A DNA stretch of 64,000 nucleotides from an uncultured Winogradskyella sp. (GTDB taxonomy: Bacteria; Bacteroidota; Bacteroidia; Flavobacteriales; Flavobacteriaceae). Each line of letters begins with the position of its first letter. Positions within the stretch are counted from its first letter, which is position 1. Made by a program: the position numbers and the translations under genes. The notes below the pieces were generated by a model that was given only the letters and a program-made list of their open reading frames with translations, searched no databases and was not told where the DNA came from. Location: positions 186,001 through 250,000 of the forward strand of contig NZ_CANMJY010000002.1 of NCBI RefSeq assembly GCF_947498345.1. Direction: 5' to 3'. Below are positions 14,617 to 22,920 of this stretch, piece after piece.

Positions 14617-17196
14617 ATGTCTATTAAGCCTAAATTAAAACGATTCAACACAGAAGTTCTCCAGAAATACCAAATCTATAATGGGATTTTTATGAACTTA
14701 CCTTTCGATACAATATCAAAGACTGTAGCACTATTACCATTGTTTTTTGAAACCTGCCAAAAAGGGTTTAAAGCTGGCGATAACCCTACAGAAATAGTAG
14801 ATACATTTTTTAAAAAGTATCAGGCCAGGCGTTCACCCCAAAGTCAAATTAATTTATTATTTCGATTTATTCAGTATATAGAACGTCAGGTGGTTTTATT
14901 TGATGCAGTTGAGGATGCTTCATTTTCTACAGTAAATAATATGGATGGTATAGGCTCTTTAAGAAGTTTAAAAGAAAATGCACAAGCCGAAAATAAAAAA
15001 GAGCTACTTCAAGAATATCTCGAATATTTTAAAGTTAGGATAGTACTCACAGCACATCCTACACAGTTTTATCCTGGTGCCGTACTTGGGATAATTACAG
15101 ATTTATCTGAAGCGGTTAAAGACAACAATCTACAAGAGATTAATGGTTTATTGGCTCAATTGGGTAAAACTCCATTTTTTAAGGACAAAAAACCTACGCC
15201 TTACGACGAAGCAAAAAACCTGATATGGTATTTAAAAAATGTATTCTATCATTCGTTTGGTAGTATTTACGATTACGCACAGCAAAATATTTTTGACGAT
15301 AGAGAAATAGAAAATCCAATACTAAATATAGGGTTTTGGCCTGGTGGTGATCGCGATGGTAATCCTTTTGTAACTCCTGAAATTACAAGAAATGTGGCCA
15401 AAAAATTAAAAGAATCCATTATTAAAAAATATATTAAAGACATAAAATATCTGCGACGTCGTTTGAGTTTTAGAGGCATTAGAGAGCGTGTCATAGCTTT
15501 AAATTATGGTTTAGTAGATAGCTTATTAAATAAAGAAAATGGTATTTCAGTAAATGAATTTGCTAATGAATTGCGAGCCATTAGAACTCAATTAATAGAA
15601 CAACACCAATCACTTTATGTAGATAGAGTTACGAGCTTAATCAATAAAACGACCTTGTTTGGTTATCATTTTGCAAGCTTAGATATACGACAAGATAGTA
15701 GAGTGCATGATGCGATGTTTAGAGCCTTAGTAACAGAATTGATAGCTAATGGCAGTGATCTATTTCCGAAAGACTTTTTTGATTTAAGTCTGGAAAAACA
15801 ACTTCAGCATTTATCTCAAGTTAAAGGTCCAATGGGCAATATTGAATTTAAAGATGAACTGGCTATAAATATTGTTAATACAATAAAAGCCATGAAATCC
15901 ATACAAGATGAAAATGGTGAAGTTGCTTGTAACCGTTATATCATAAGCAATAACCAAACGACATTAAATGTATTACAGTTGTTTGCTATGCTAAAGGTTG
16001 TAGCGTTTAATGATATCCTCACAGCTGATGTTGTGCCGTTATTTGAAACGGTCCCAGACCTGGAGAATGCACCTCAGGTTATGGAAGATTTATATACCAA
16101 CCCTAATTATAGAGCACATATCAAGGCACGAGGAGATAGACAAACCATTATGCTTGGGTTTAGTGATGGTACCAAAGATGGTGGCTATCTTATGGCCAAT
16201 TGGGCAATTTTTAAAGCCAAAGAGGCTTTAACAAGCTTATCAAGAAATTATGGTATCGATGTTATATTCTTTGATGGTCGTGGTGGACCTCCGGCAAGAG
16301 GTGGTGGAAAAACACATCAGTTTTATTCTTCATTAGGTCCAACTATTGAAGACAAAGAAATTCAATTAACCATACAAGGGCAAACCATAAGCTCTAATTT
16401 TGGGACGCTAGATTCATCACAATACAATATGGAACAACTTATAAGTTCGGGAATTTCTAATCGTTTAAATGACAAGAACAAAGAAATGTCTTCAGAAAAT
16501 AAAGTGGTTATGAATCACCTGGCGGATTTGAGTTATCAAACATATGTAGATTTTAAAAAGCACCCAAAGTTTCTAAGTTATCTACAAAATATGAGTACAC
16601 TAAAGTATTATGCTAAGACAAATATTGGTAGTCGCCCATCAAAAAGAGGAAAATCTACAGAGTTGGTATTTTCAGATTTACGTGCTATACCATTTGTAGG
16701 TAGTTGGACACAATTAAAGCAAAACGTACCTGGCTTTTTTGGTGTGGGTACTGCGCTTAAAGTTTATGAAGACAATGGTGATTTTGAAAAAGTTCAAAAA
16801 TTGTATAACGAGTCCAGGTTTTTTAATGCGTTGATTAGTAATAGTATGATGTCTTTAACCAAATCATTCTTCGATTTAACCAAGTATATGTCTGAAGATA
16901 AAGAATATGGGGATTTTTGGAATCTTATCTATGAAGAATATAAAACCTCTAAACGCTTAATTTTAAAACTCGCAGGTTTTGAAAATTTAATGGAAAATGA
17001 ACCCGTAGGAAAGGCTTCTATTGAGGTTAGGGAATCTATAGTATTGCCATTACTTACCATACAACAATATGCATTGAAGAAAATACAAGAGTTAGAAAAA
17101 GCTGAAGATAAAGACGAAGCTCAACTCGAAATATTTTCAAAAATGGTAACGCGCGCTATGTTTGGTAATATTAATGCAAGTAGAAATTCTGCTTAA
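14617..17196 (+). CDS. ppc: Phosphoenolpyruvate carboxylase
   Basis: This 859-residue enzyme makes oxaloacetate from PEP and bicarbonate, refilling the TCA cycle. The catalytic His lies in TAHPTQFYPG (H147), and GFWPGGDRDGNP, LGFSDGTKDGGY and IQGQTISSNFG are present. The usual second-site loop FHGRGG is FDGRGGPPARGGG here, with Asp in place of the highly conserved His. The C-terminus ends in ASRNSA rather than the classical RNTG. Both look like clade variants rather than damage, since the frame is intact and full-length. Confidence 0.94.
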   Translation: MSIKPKLKRFNTEVLQKYQIYNGIFMNLPFDTISKTVALLPLFFETCQKGFKAGDNPTEIVDTFFKKYQARRSPQSQINLLFRFIQYIERQVVLFDAVEDASFSTVNNMDGIGSLRSLKENAQAENKKELLQEYLEYFKVRIVLTAHPTQFYPGAVLGIITDLSEAVKDNNLQEINGLLAQLGKTPFFKDKKPTPYDEAKNLIWYLKNVFYHSFGSIYDYAQQNIFDDREIENPILNIGFWPGGDRDGNPFVTPEITRNVAKKLKESIIKKYIKDIKYLRRRLSFRGIRERVIALNYGLVDSLLNKENGISVNEFANELRAIRTQLIEQHQSLYVDRVTSLINKTTLFGYHFASLDIRQDSRVHDAMFRALVTELIANGSDLFPKDFFDLSLEKQLQHLSQVKGPMGNIEFKDELAINIVNTIKAMKSIQDENGEVACNRYIISNNQTTLNVLQLFAMLKVVAFNDILTADVVPLFETVPDLENAPQVMEDLYTNPNYRAHIKARGDRQTIMLGFSDGTKDGGYLMANWAIFKAKEALTSLSRNYGIDVIFFDGRGGPPARGGGKTHQFYSSLGPTIEDKEIQLTIQGQTISSNFGTLDSSQYNMEQLISSGISNRLNDKNKEMSSENKVVMNHLADLSYQTYVDFKKHPKFLSYLQNMSTLKYYAKTNIGSRPSKRGKSTELVFSDLRAIPFVGSWTQLKQNVPGFFGVGTALKVYEDNGDFEKVQKLYNESRFFNALISNSMMSLTKSFFDLTKYMSEDKEYGDFWNLIYEEYKTSKRLILKLAGFENLMENEPVGKASIEVRESIVLPLLTIQQYALKKIQELEKAEDKDEAQLEIFSKMVTRAMFGNINASRNSA

Positions 17197-17217
17197 AAAT
17201 TTGGTTTTTTAGGCAAA

Positions 17218-17766
17218 TTATTTTTTGACTAATTCAAAATTAAAATCAACTTCAACTTCATTCGATAATTTATTGGCGACAATCTTTGGGATTTCAATTT
17301 CAAAATCTGATACCAGTACCTTAAAACTTCCTGATAGAATAATTTTATCGTCTACTAGCTTTATAGTTAAAGGAATATCTTTTATTGCTTTAGTTACACC
17401 ATGAAAGGCTAATGAGCCGTTAACAAATGTTGTACTCTTAGAAACACTTAAACTCTCAAAATTAAAGTGCTCTATTTTGCCTCTAAAAGTAGCCTTGGGA
17501 TGTTTATCGGACTCGGCATAATTTTCATTAAAATGCTCTTCCATTAAGGCATTTTTAAAACGAAAAGCTTTAACCAATGCTAGTGCAGCAAATTCACCGT
17601 TGTCTGTATTTAAGATAGCGGTTACAGATTTATTTTTGGCTGCAACTTCTTCAAATGAAGGTACAGAAGCTTCAAAAGCCAATGTCCCGGTTTTGGTCAA
17701 GTATTTATTTTGTCCGATCGCACTTAAACTGATACACAGCAGTACTATAAATGTGATTTTTTTCAT
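17218..17766 (-). CDS. YceI-family periplasmic protein
   Basis: A 182-residue exported protein (signal peptide to about residue 18) with the lipocalin-like YceI fold; DKHPKATFRGKIEHF and GSLAFHGVTKAI are characteristic. YceI proteins bind isoprenoid-like lipids and are often induced by stress or high pH. It is the last gene of a likely six-gene operon and overlaps none of its neighbours. Confidence 0.92.
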   Translation of the reverse strand: MKKITFIVLLCISLSAIGQNKYLTKTGTLAFEASVPSFEEVAAKNKSVTAILNTDNGEFAALALVKAFRFKNALMEEHFNENYAESDKHPKATFRGKIEHFNFESLSVSKSTTFVNGSLAFHGVTKAIKDIPLTIKLVDDKIILSGSFKVLVSDFEIEIPKIVANKLSNEVEVDFNFELVKK

Positions 17767-17815
17767 TTTGTAAAGAGTTATTATTGATTATCTGATTTTA
17801 GTGTTATTAAGGGTT

Positions 17816-18178
17816 TTAATTTTCTAATAGACCTTCTTGTTCCCACTGAATCACAAGGTCTATAAGATTTTGTGGCAATCTTGGACCTCCAAATGGCATT
17901 AATGAAGACAGGTCATTAGTAGATATTCTACCAATTAGATTTCTGTTTTCAATAGCTTCAACTACAGAGTTATATGTTGTTAATGTCATTGGGGCTCCAT
18001 TTACAGGTGGACTGTTATGACAACCTATACAGTTGTTGTCTATAATTGGTTTAATATTGGCTTCATAGGTTACAAAGTCCTCAATAATAATAGCTTCAAT
18101 TAAATCGTCCTCACTATTGTACGAACAGCTAGTGAAAAACGAGATAATAAAAAATGATACGAGATATTTAGATTTCAT
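17816..18178 (-). CDS. Small lipoprotein with a cytochrome c haem motif
   Basis: The 120-residue product has a lipoprotein signal (FFTSC, Cys at about 18) and one CxxCH haem c site (C50-IG-CH). A Met in SLMPFGGPRLP (about 93) is a plausible axial ligand. It resembles single-haem planctomycete/cytochrome-type lipoproteins in Bacteroidota. It likely transfers electrons at the outer membrane or periplasm. It starts 11 bp after the barrel gene. Confidence 0.85.
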   Translation of the reverse strand: MKSKYLVSFFIISFFTSCSYNSEDDLIEAIIIEDFVTYEANIKPIIDNNCIGCHNSPPVNGAPMTLTTYNSVVEAIENRNLIGRISTNDLSSLMPFGGPRLPQNLIDLVIQWEQEGLLEN

Positions 18179-18189
18179 AATTATAGATT

Positions 18190-19044
18190 TTAAAATACAC
18201 GACTTAAATTAAATCCAAAGTAGATGTTTCCGTCACTCCAATCTCCTGTAGCTTGTCCTAGAAAACCATTAGTATTCATGGCTTGAGCATTTGAGAAATG
18301 CATCTGAAATACATGACCTCCGGTTTCTAAATCAAATCCAATAGACAAGGGGTTTTTAAACGGTGAATCTTTAGCACGATTTAAATGCCAGCCATAATCT
18401 AAGTTTATAGACCAACGCTTGCCAAGTTTTTGTCGTCCACCAAATCCCAGAGCATACTGAGAGTTGTGTTGCTCATCGTAAGCCACAAAATTGTCATGAA
18501 AAAATGTTGGGGCCATTTCTAATGACAATTTTGAACTTACTTTTTTAGATATAAGCAACTGTGCTGTATACCCAAGACGATCACTAAATTCTAACTTTGG
18601 TAAATTTTCTTCTTCTAATGCAGTATTAAGTAATATTGAATTATAGGCAACTATTGTAAATGGAAAACCATTTTCTTTTTGCCTCACTAATCTGTATTTT
18701 GCTGAAGCTTCATAAATTTTTTGAAAAGAACTACGAGATACACCAATGTTTATAGCATCAGTTATACCGTAGACAAAGTTAATTCTGGTTACAGCATCAT
18801 CAAGACCAAAGAAGCTGTCAAATCCATTTTCTATGCTCCCAAACCTATGCGAAACAATAAGGGTTAATTCCTTTTTTGCTACAAGTTTTGTGGATTCAAA
18901 ATTTACAATTTTCAGACCTTTAAAGGTAGCTGTGGCATATTGCTCTCCAATAGAATCTGTATCTATTTCACTCAATAAATCGTCTTCTTGAGCCCTAGAA
19001 ATCAGGCATACAAAGAACATGACGAGTATAAATGGATATCTCAT
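18190..19044 (-). CDS. DUF5777-type outer-membrane beta-barrel protein
   Basis: A 284-residue protein with a signal peptide (ending ISRAQ) and alternating aromatic strands to the C-terminus (FGFNLSRVF). The early VSHRFG motif and the FDSFFGLDDAVTRINFVYGITD stretch match the DUF5777 barrels common in Flavobacteria. The function is unknown. Its link with YceI and a haem lipoprotein suggests a redox or lipid-related envelope complex. Confidence 0.8.
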   Translation of the reverse strand: MRYPFILVMFFVCLISRAQEDDLLSEIDTDSIGEQYATATFKGLKIVNFESTKLVAKKELTLIVSHRFGSIENGFDSFFGLDDAVTRINFVYGITDAINIGVSRSSFQKIYEASAKYRLVRQKENGFPFTIVAYNSILLNTALEEENLPKLEFSDRLGYTAQLLISKKVSSKLSLEMAPTFFHDNFVAYDEQHNSQYALGFGGRQKLGKRWSINLDYGWHLNRAKDSPFKNPLSIGFDLETGGHVFQMHFSNAQAMNTNGFLGQATGDWSDGNIYFGFNLSRVF

Positions 19045-19099
19045 TTTTTTAAATTTAAATTATATGTTAAGGCTTCTCTTTTCTAAGTAGAGTTTATTT

Positions 19100-19843
19100 T
19101 TATTGTTTTACAAATCGTTTGGTTTCTTCTCCATTTTCTGAAGAAATTTTGATCAGGTATACACCACTATTCCAGTTTGATACATCAATTTGGGCAACCT
19201 CGTTAAAAATTATAAACTGTGATAAGGTTCGTTTACCAAGTATATTGAATACTTCTAATGTTCCGTTTGAAATGCTCCCTTGAGTTTGAATATTAAGAAC
19301 AGAACTTGAGGGATTAGGATACAGATTTAAATGGTTTAATTCTTTGAATTCGTTAACACTCAAAGTACTCCAAAAAGAGACGCCATTTTGCGAACCATTT
19401 CCTGTGTATTCAAAAGGTGGCGCTACATTAATAAAGGTGTTTGCTGTCCAAATACCTTTGGCCACGGCTACTGATTCTCTTTGATGGTTAGCGTTTCCCC
19501 ATTGTATATAATCTTCCATAGCAGCAGCAGATCCAAAACTATTAGTATTATAAAGCCCAAATTCTCCTTCTGCAACTGCAAAATTTATTGAGCTGGCAAT
19601 ATTTACTTCCTCACCAGGATTTAAACTAGTTACAGAAGTCATAGTACTTACTTGTGCATAAGCTGGAAAATTACATAACCAATATCCTGAAATCGGAACA
19701 TTGGAGCTCCCAAAGTTTTTTAGTGTAACAGAATTAGATGCTGGATCTAATTTTGCAATTCTTACCTGAGCCATCAAGCTACTATAACTAAATACAGCTA
19801 CTGTAAATAGTAATATTGCTTTTAAAAAGTAATTCTTTTTCAT
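19100..19843 (-). CDS. T9SS-secreted protein with lamin-tail-like domain
   Basis: The 247-residue product has a signal peptide (to about residue 25), an LTD-like beta domain (about 27-115; ISGYWLCNFPAYAQ and NPGEEVNIA), and a C-terminal type A sorting domain (from about 172: LYPNPSSSVLNIQ ... GVYLIKISSENGEETKRFVK). It is therefore exported by the type IX system to the cell surface. The cargo role is unknown. It lies 55 bp upstream of the barrel gene in the same operon. Confidence 0.88.
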   Translation of the reverse strand: MKKNYFLKAILLFTVAVFSYSSLMAQVRIAKLDPASNSVTLKNFGSSNVPISGYWLCNFPAYAQVSTMTSVTSLNPGEEVNIASSINFAVAEGEFGLYNTNSFGSAAAMEDYIQWGNANHQRESVAVAKGIWTANTFINVAPPFEYTGNGSQNGVSFWSTLSVNEFKELNHLNLYPNPSSSVLNIQTQGSISNGTLEVFNILGKRTLSQFIIFNEVAQIDVSNWNSGVYLIKISSENGEETKRFVKQ

Positions 19844-19863
19844 AAGTTTTCTTTTTTAACAGA

Positions 19864-20253
19864 TTAATTATTATTAATGATGATGCATTGATCTAGTTTT
19901 ACTTGTTCTAGCAAGTCATCATAGCCAATAACACGTCCTTTTATTTTGGTTTTGTCATTTTTATTTAATGTGGTTTCTATGTTGTTAGAAAATTGACAGA
20001 ATACTTTATCGTCAATAGTGATATCGTTAATATTGATATCCGAGATTAACCCAGAAACTTCAATAGTTTTATTTAAAAACTTTTGCTCAGCTGAGGTTGC
20101 ATTTTTAGAAAATAAAAGTGAAATTTCAGAAGATGTGATTGAAAATTCAGCGACTTCACTTTCCACATCTCTATGATCTTGATAGACATAGTTATAGCCA
20201 ACAATAGCAGTAATTATTAAAATAATTAGTAAAGCAATCCAATTCCGTTTCAT
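19864..20253 (-). CDS. OB-fold (tRNA_anti-like) periplasmic protein
   Basis: A 129-residue protein with an N-terminal membrane anchor (about 6-22) and an OB-like beta-barrel (about 55-128; NKTIEVSGLISDI ... KIKGRVIGYDD) resembling the tRNA_anti-like family (PF12869). These domains are common in Bacteroidota operons without a proven function. It is 20 bp upstream of the T9SS gene and 12 bp downstream of the acidic lipoprotein gene. Confidence 0.7.
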   Translation of the reverse strand: MKRNWIALLIILIITAIVGYNYVYQDHRDVESEVAEFSITSSEISLLFSKNATSAEQKFLNKTIEVSGLISDININDITIDDKVFCQFSNNIETTLNKNDKTKIKGRVIGYDDLLEQVKLDQCIIINNN

Positions 20254-20265
20254 ACTTTTTTTAAA

Positions 20266-21336
20266 TTAATTACAACCATTATTATATTGTAACCTATCAT
20301 CGTTACCAACAATTAGATTAATTTCGGTATCATCACTACAATTTTTAATCTCTTGCAGTATCCAGTTATTATTACATAATGGTAGCGCTGGGACATCTAT
20401 TATAATTTCTAAATTATTACCAGACCCGCTAGCTGTCCAGGTTCCGAACACAGTAGTGGTATTCCAAAAAACAGACATAGTTCCATCATTGAAGAAATTG
20501 AAATTATAACCTTCGTAAGCACTATCGAAATCTGTTGCATTACGTTTTAATCGGTTTACATTCCAATCAGAACAATTGATTAACAGGTCCTCTATATCAG
20601 TAATTGTGCAATCATCGCAATCATCATCACTATAGTCGTAGTCATCATCTTCATCACAACTGTTTATAGCATTTTCAATAGCGGTTTCGAGTTGAACAAA
20701 ATTGCTAATAGAAACTTCAGAATTATCTGTAAGATATACTGTAATAGGAAAGTCTATAGAAACAATGTTGTTTTCGTCAATATTTTGAATGAAATCAAAA
20801 AACTGATGATCATTTTCAAGAGTTACGGTTTCTAATAACTCATTATTAGGGTTAAAAATTGGGGCTTCAATTGGGTATTGAAAATCAATACATTCAATAT
20901 CATTATCTGCTTCATTTTCTCCATTACAATTGTTGGTAATATCATTAAATTCTGATATGCTTGATATAATAACTTCAGAAAAATCAGCTAAAATAATGGT
21001 AATAGGAAAATTGATATTTAGGATATCAGTATCGGAATCTGAGGCATCAAAAACACATTCGATAACTGCATAATCGTCTTCAGAATTTACAGTGATTTGT
21101 ACTCCGTTTACATTAACCAAGTATGGAAAAGCAATATCAAAACAGTTAGCCCTGTCAACTATATTGTCTTGAGAACCATCATTAGAAGTTGTTCTTTCAA
21201 TTAGATCAGCAATATTAGAATTTGCTTCTAAAATTTCATCTTCTGGCGTTTCAATAAACTCTGTCTCTTCTTTTCTACACGATGAGAAAACCAAGGTGAT
21301 GATGAGTAAAAAAAATAATGACGTTTTTAATTTCAT
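20266..21336 (-). CDS. Acidic Cys-rich lipoprotein with two repeated domains
   Basis: The 356-residue product has a lipoprotein signal (VFSSC, Cys at about 20). It contains two similar segments (INFPITIILADFSEVIISS and IDFPITVYLTDNSEVSISN) about 95 residues apart. A very acidic Cys/Asp patch follows (DEDDDYDYSDDDCDDCTIT), and then a C-terminal lipocalin-like beta region. The acidic patch could bind Ca2+ or another metal. It is the first gene of the operon and diverges from the ECF sigma gene. Confidence 0.75.
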   Translation of the reverse strand: MKLKTSLFFLLIITLVFSSCRKEETEFIETPEDEILEANSNIADLIERTTSNDGSQDNIVDRANCFDIAFPYLVNVNGVQITVNSEDDYAVIECVFDASDSDTDILNINFPITIILADFSEVIISSISEFNDITNNCNGENEADNDIECIDFQYPIEAPIFNPNNELLETVTLENDHQFFDFIQNIDENNIVSIDFPITVYLTDNSEVSISNFVQLETAIENAINSCDEDDDYDYSDDDCDDCTITDIEDLLINCSDWNVNRLKRNATDFDSAYEGYNFNFFNDGTMSVFWNTTTVFGTWTASGSGNNLEIIIDVPALPLCNNNWILQEIKNCSDDTEINLIVGNDDRLQYNNGCN

Positions 21337-21439
21337 GATGGCTATATTTTATTGCCATTTAATATATAACAACTCACTTTTAAAAACTACTGAACTTTTT
21401 AAAAAAATATTTCAATACCTTTATCAAAACTATAGACCC

Positions 21440-21964
21440 TTGCCAAAAAATTTTAGTGAAAATATCTGCGAAGAAGGAGCATTTGAGCGTATTTATAATA
21501 AATACTCTGATGATGTACATAATTTTTTGTACTATAAATATGGAGCACAATTTAACCCTAGAGATAAAGCTCAAGAAGCATTTATTAAGTTATGGGATAA
21601 TTGTAAGCAGGTTACTTTTGCTAAAGCTAAATCGTTCTTATTTACGGTTGCAAACAATATGATGCTCAATGAAATTAAACATCAAAAAGTAGTTTTAAAC
21701 CACCAGAGAACAAAATCTAAACATTATACCAATGAAACGCCAGAATTTATTTTAGAACAAGAACAATATTTAGAAAAATATAATAAGGTGCTTTCTAATC
21801 TAAAGGAAGAACAACGCGTTGCTTTTTTATTGAGCAAAGTAGAAGGTAAAAAACACAGTGAAATAGCAGATATGTTAGATGTGACACAAAAAGTAGTTGA
21901 GTATCGAATTTATAGCGCCTTTAATATCTTAAAAAAAGAGCTGGAAAATTTTAAAATAAAATAA
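21440..21964 (+). CDS. ECF RNA polymerase sigma factor (FecI-like)
   Basis: A sigma-70 protein with region 2 (YNKYSDDVHNFLYYKYG ... AFIKLWDN) and region 4 (VLSNLKEEQRVAFLLSKVEGKKHSEIADML). I place the start at TTG 21440: it fits the usual N-terminal length (175 residues) and follows a TACCTTTA box at 21416-21423. An ATG at 21338 in the same frame would add 34 residues, and the frame stays open back to 21296 inside the divergent gene. It heads a cell-surface signalling set with the FecR and receptor genes. Confidence 0.9.
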   Translation: MPKNFSENICEEGAFERIYNKYSDDVHNFLYYKYGAQFNPRDKAQEAFIKLWDNCKQVTFAKAKSFLFTVANNMMLNEIKHQKVVLNHQRTKSKHYTNETPEFILEQEQYLEKYNKVLSNLKEEQRVAFLLSKVEGKKHSEIADMLDVTQKVVEYRIYSAFNILKKELENFKIK

Positions 21965-22011
21965 TAAGGAGAAATAAAACATAAGTTGTTATATAATTAA
22001 GGAGATAGTTT

Positions 22012-22920
22012 ATGACTGAAGACAATTTATTAAAAAAATGGTTAAATGAAGAGCTTACAGATGCAGAAAAACAAGCGTTTAGTAAACGAGATGACTATGC
22101 CTTAAATCGAGAAATTATAGAGAATGCGAAGCATTTTAAAGCTTCTAAATTTTCTAAGATTGATGATTTCAATGACTTTAAAAACAAATACCATAATCCC
22201 ATAAAAATTAAATCTAATAAATGGATAAAACCCTTGTTAAGGATAGCTGCTATATTACTTATTTCGTTTGGGATTTATACTACATTTTTTAATAATGATA
22301 TAATAGTAAAGCGTACACTAGCAAGTGAAAAAACTACTATAAGTTTACCAGATTTATCTCAGGTAACCTTAAATGCTGAGTCAGAAATTAATTATGATTC
22401 GGATTTATGGAACTCTAAAAGAAGCATAAATTTAAAAGGCGAAGCTTATTTTAAAGTTGCTAAAGGAAAAACATTTGATGTCATTACCCAAAGTGGTGTG
22501 GTAACGGTAGTAGGTACAGAATTTAATGTAAAAGCACGCGATAATTATTTTGAAGTTATATGCTATGAAGGTATTGTAAAAGTAGTTTCAGATACCATCA
22601 CAAAGCAATTATTAGCAGGCGACATGTACCGTATACTAAATAATACGTTCAGTGAAGATAGAGTTAATGCTTCCAAACCATCATGGACTAATAATAGAAG
22701 TCGTTTTAAGGCTGTTCCGTTGAAAAAAGTAATAGACGAGTTAGAACGACAGTTTAATATTAAAGTCTCGTTTAAAGATACAGATACAACACGATTATTT
22801 ACGGGGGGTTTTACCCATAATAATCTAAAGAATGCCCTTTCTGCAATAACTCAACCTATGAATTTATCTTTCAAAATTAGTTCATCCAACCAAGTACTAA
22901 TTCATGGCAATACAGATTAA
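22012..22920 (+). CDS. FecR-family anti-sigma factor
   Basis: A 302-residue inner-membrane protein: a cytosolic anti-sigma segment (about 1-70), one transmembrane helix (about 72-90), and a periplasmic FecR domain (about 95-225; FDVITQSGVVTVVGTEFNV) followed by a DUF4974-like C-terminal domain (about 225-300). It holds the sigma factor inactive until the receptor signals. Its 3' end overlaps the receptor gene by 17 bp, indicating one operon. Confidence 0.93.
   Translation: MTEDNLLKKWLNEELTDAEKQAFSKRDDYALNREIIENAKHFKASKFSKIDDFNDFKNKYHNPIKIKSNKWIKPLLRIAAILLISFGIYTTFFNNDIIVKRTLASEKTTISLPDLSQVTLNAESEINYDSDLWNSKRSINLKGEAYFKVAKGKTFDVITQSGVVTVVGTEFNVKARDNYFEVICYEGIVKVVSDTITKQLLAGDMYRILNNTFSEDRVNASKPSWTNNRSRFKAVPLKKVIDELERQFNIKVSFKDTDTTRLFTGGFTHNNLKNALSAITQPMNLSFKISSSNQVLIHGNTD

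Noticed and set aside
15273-15494. Minus-strand frame inside ppc
   Set aside because: Shadow of the PEP carboxylase gene.
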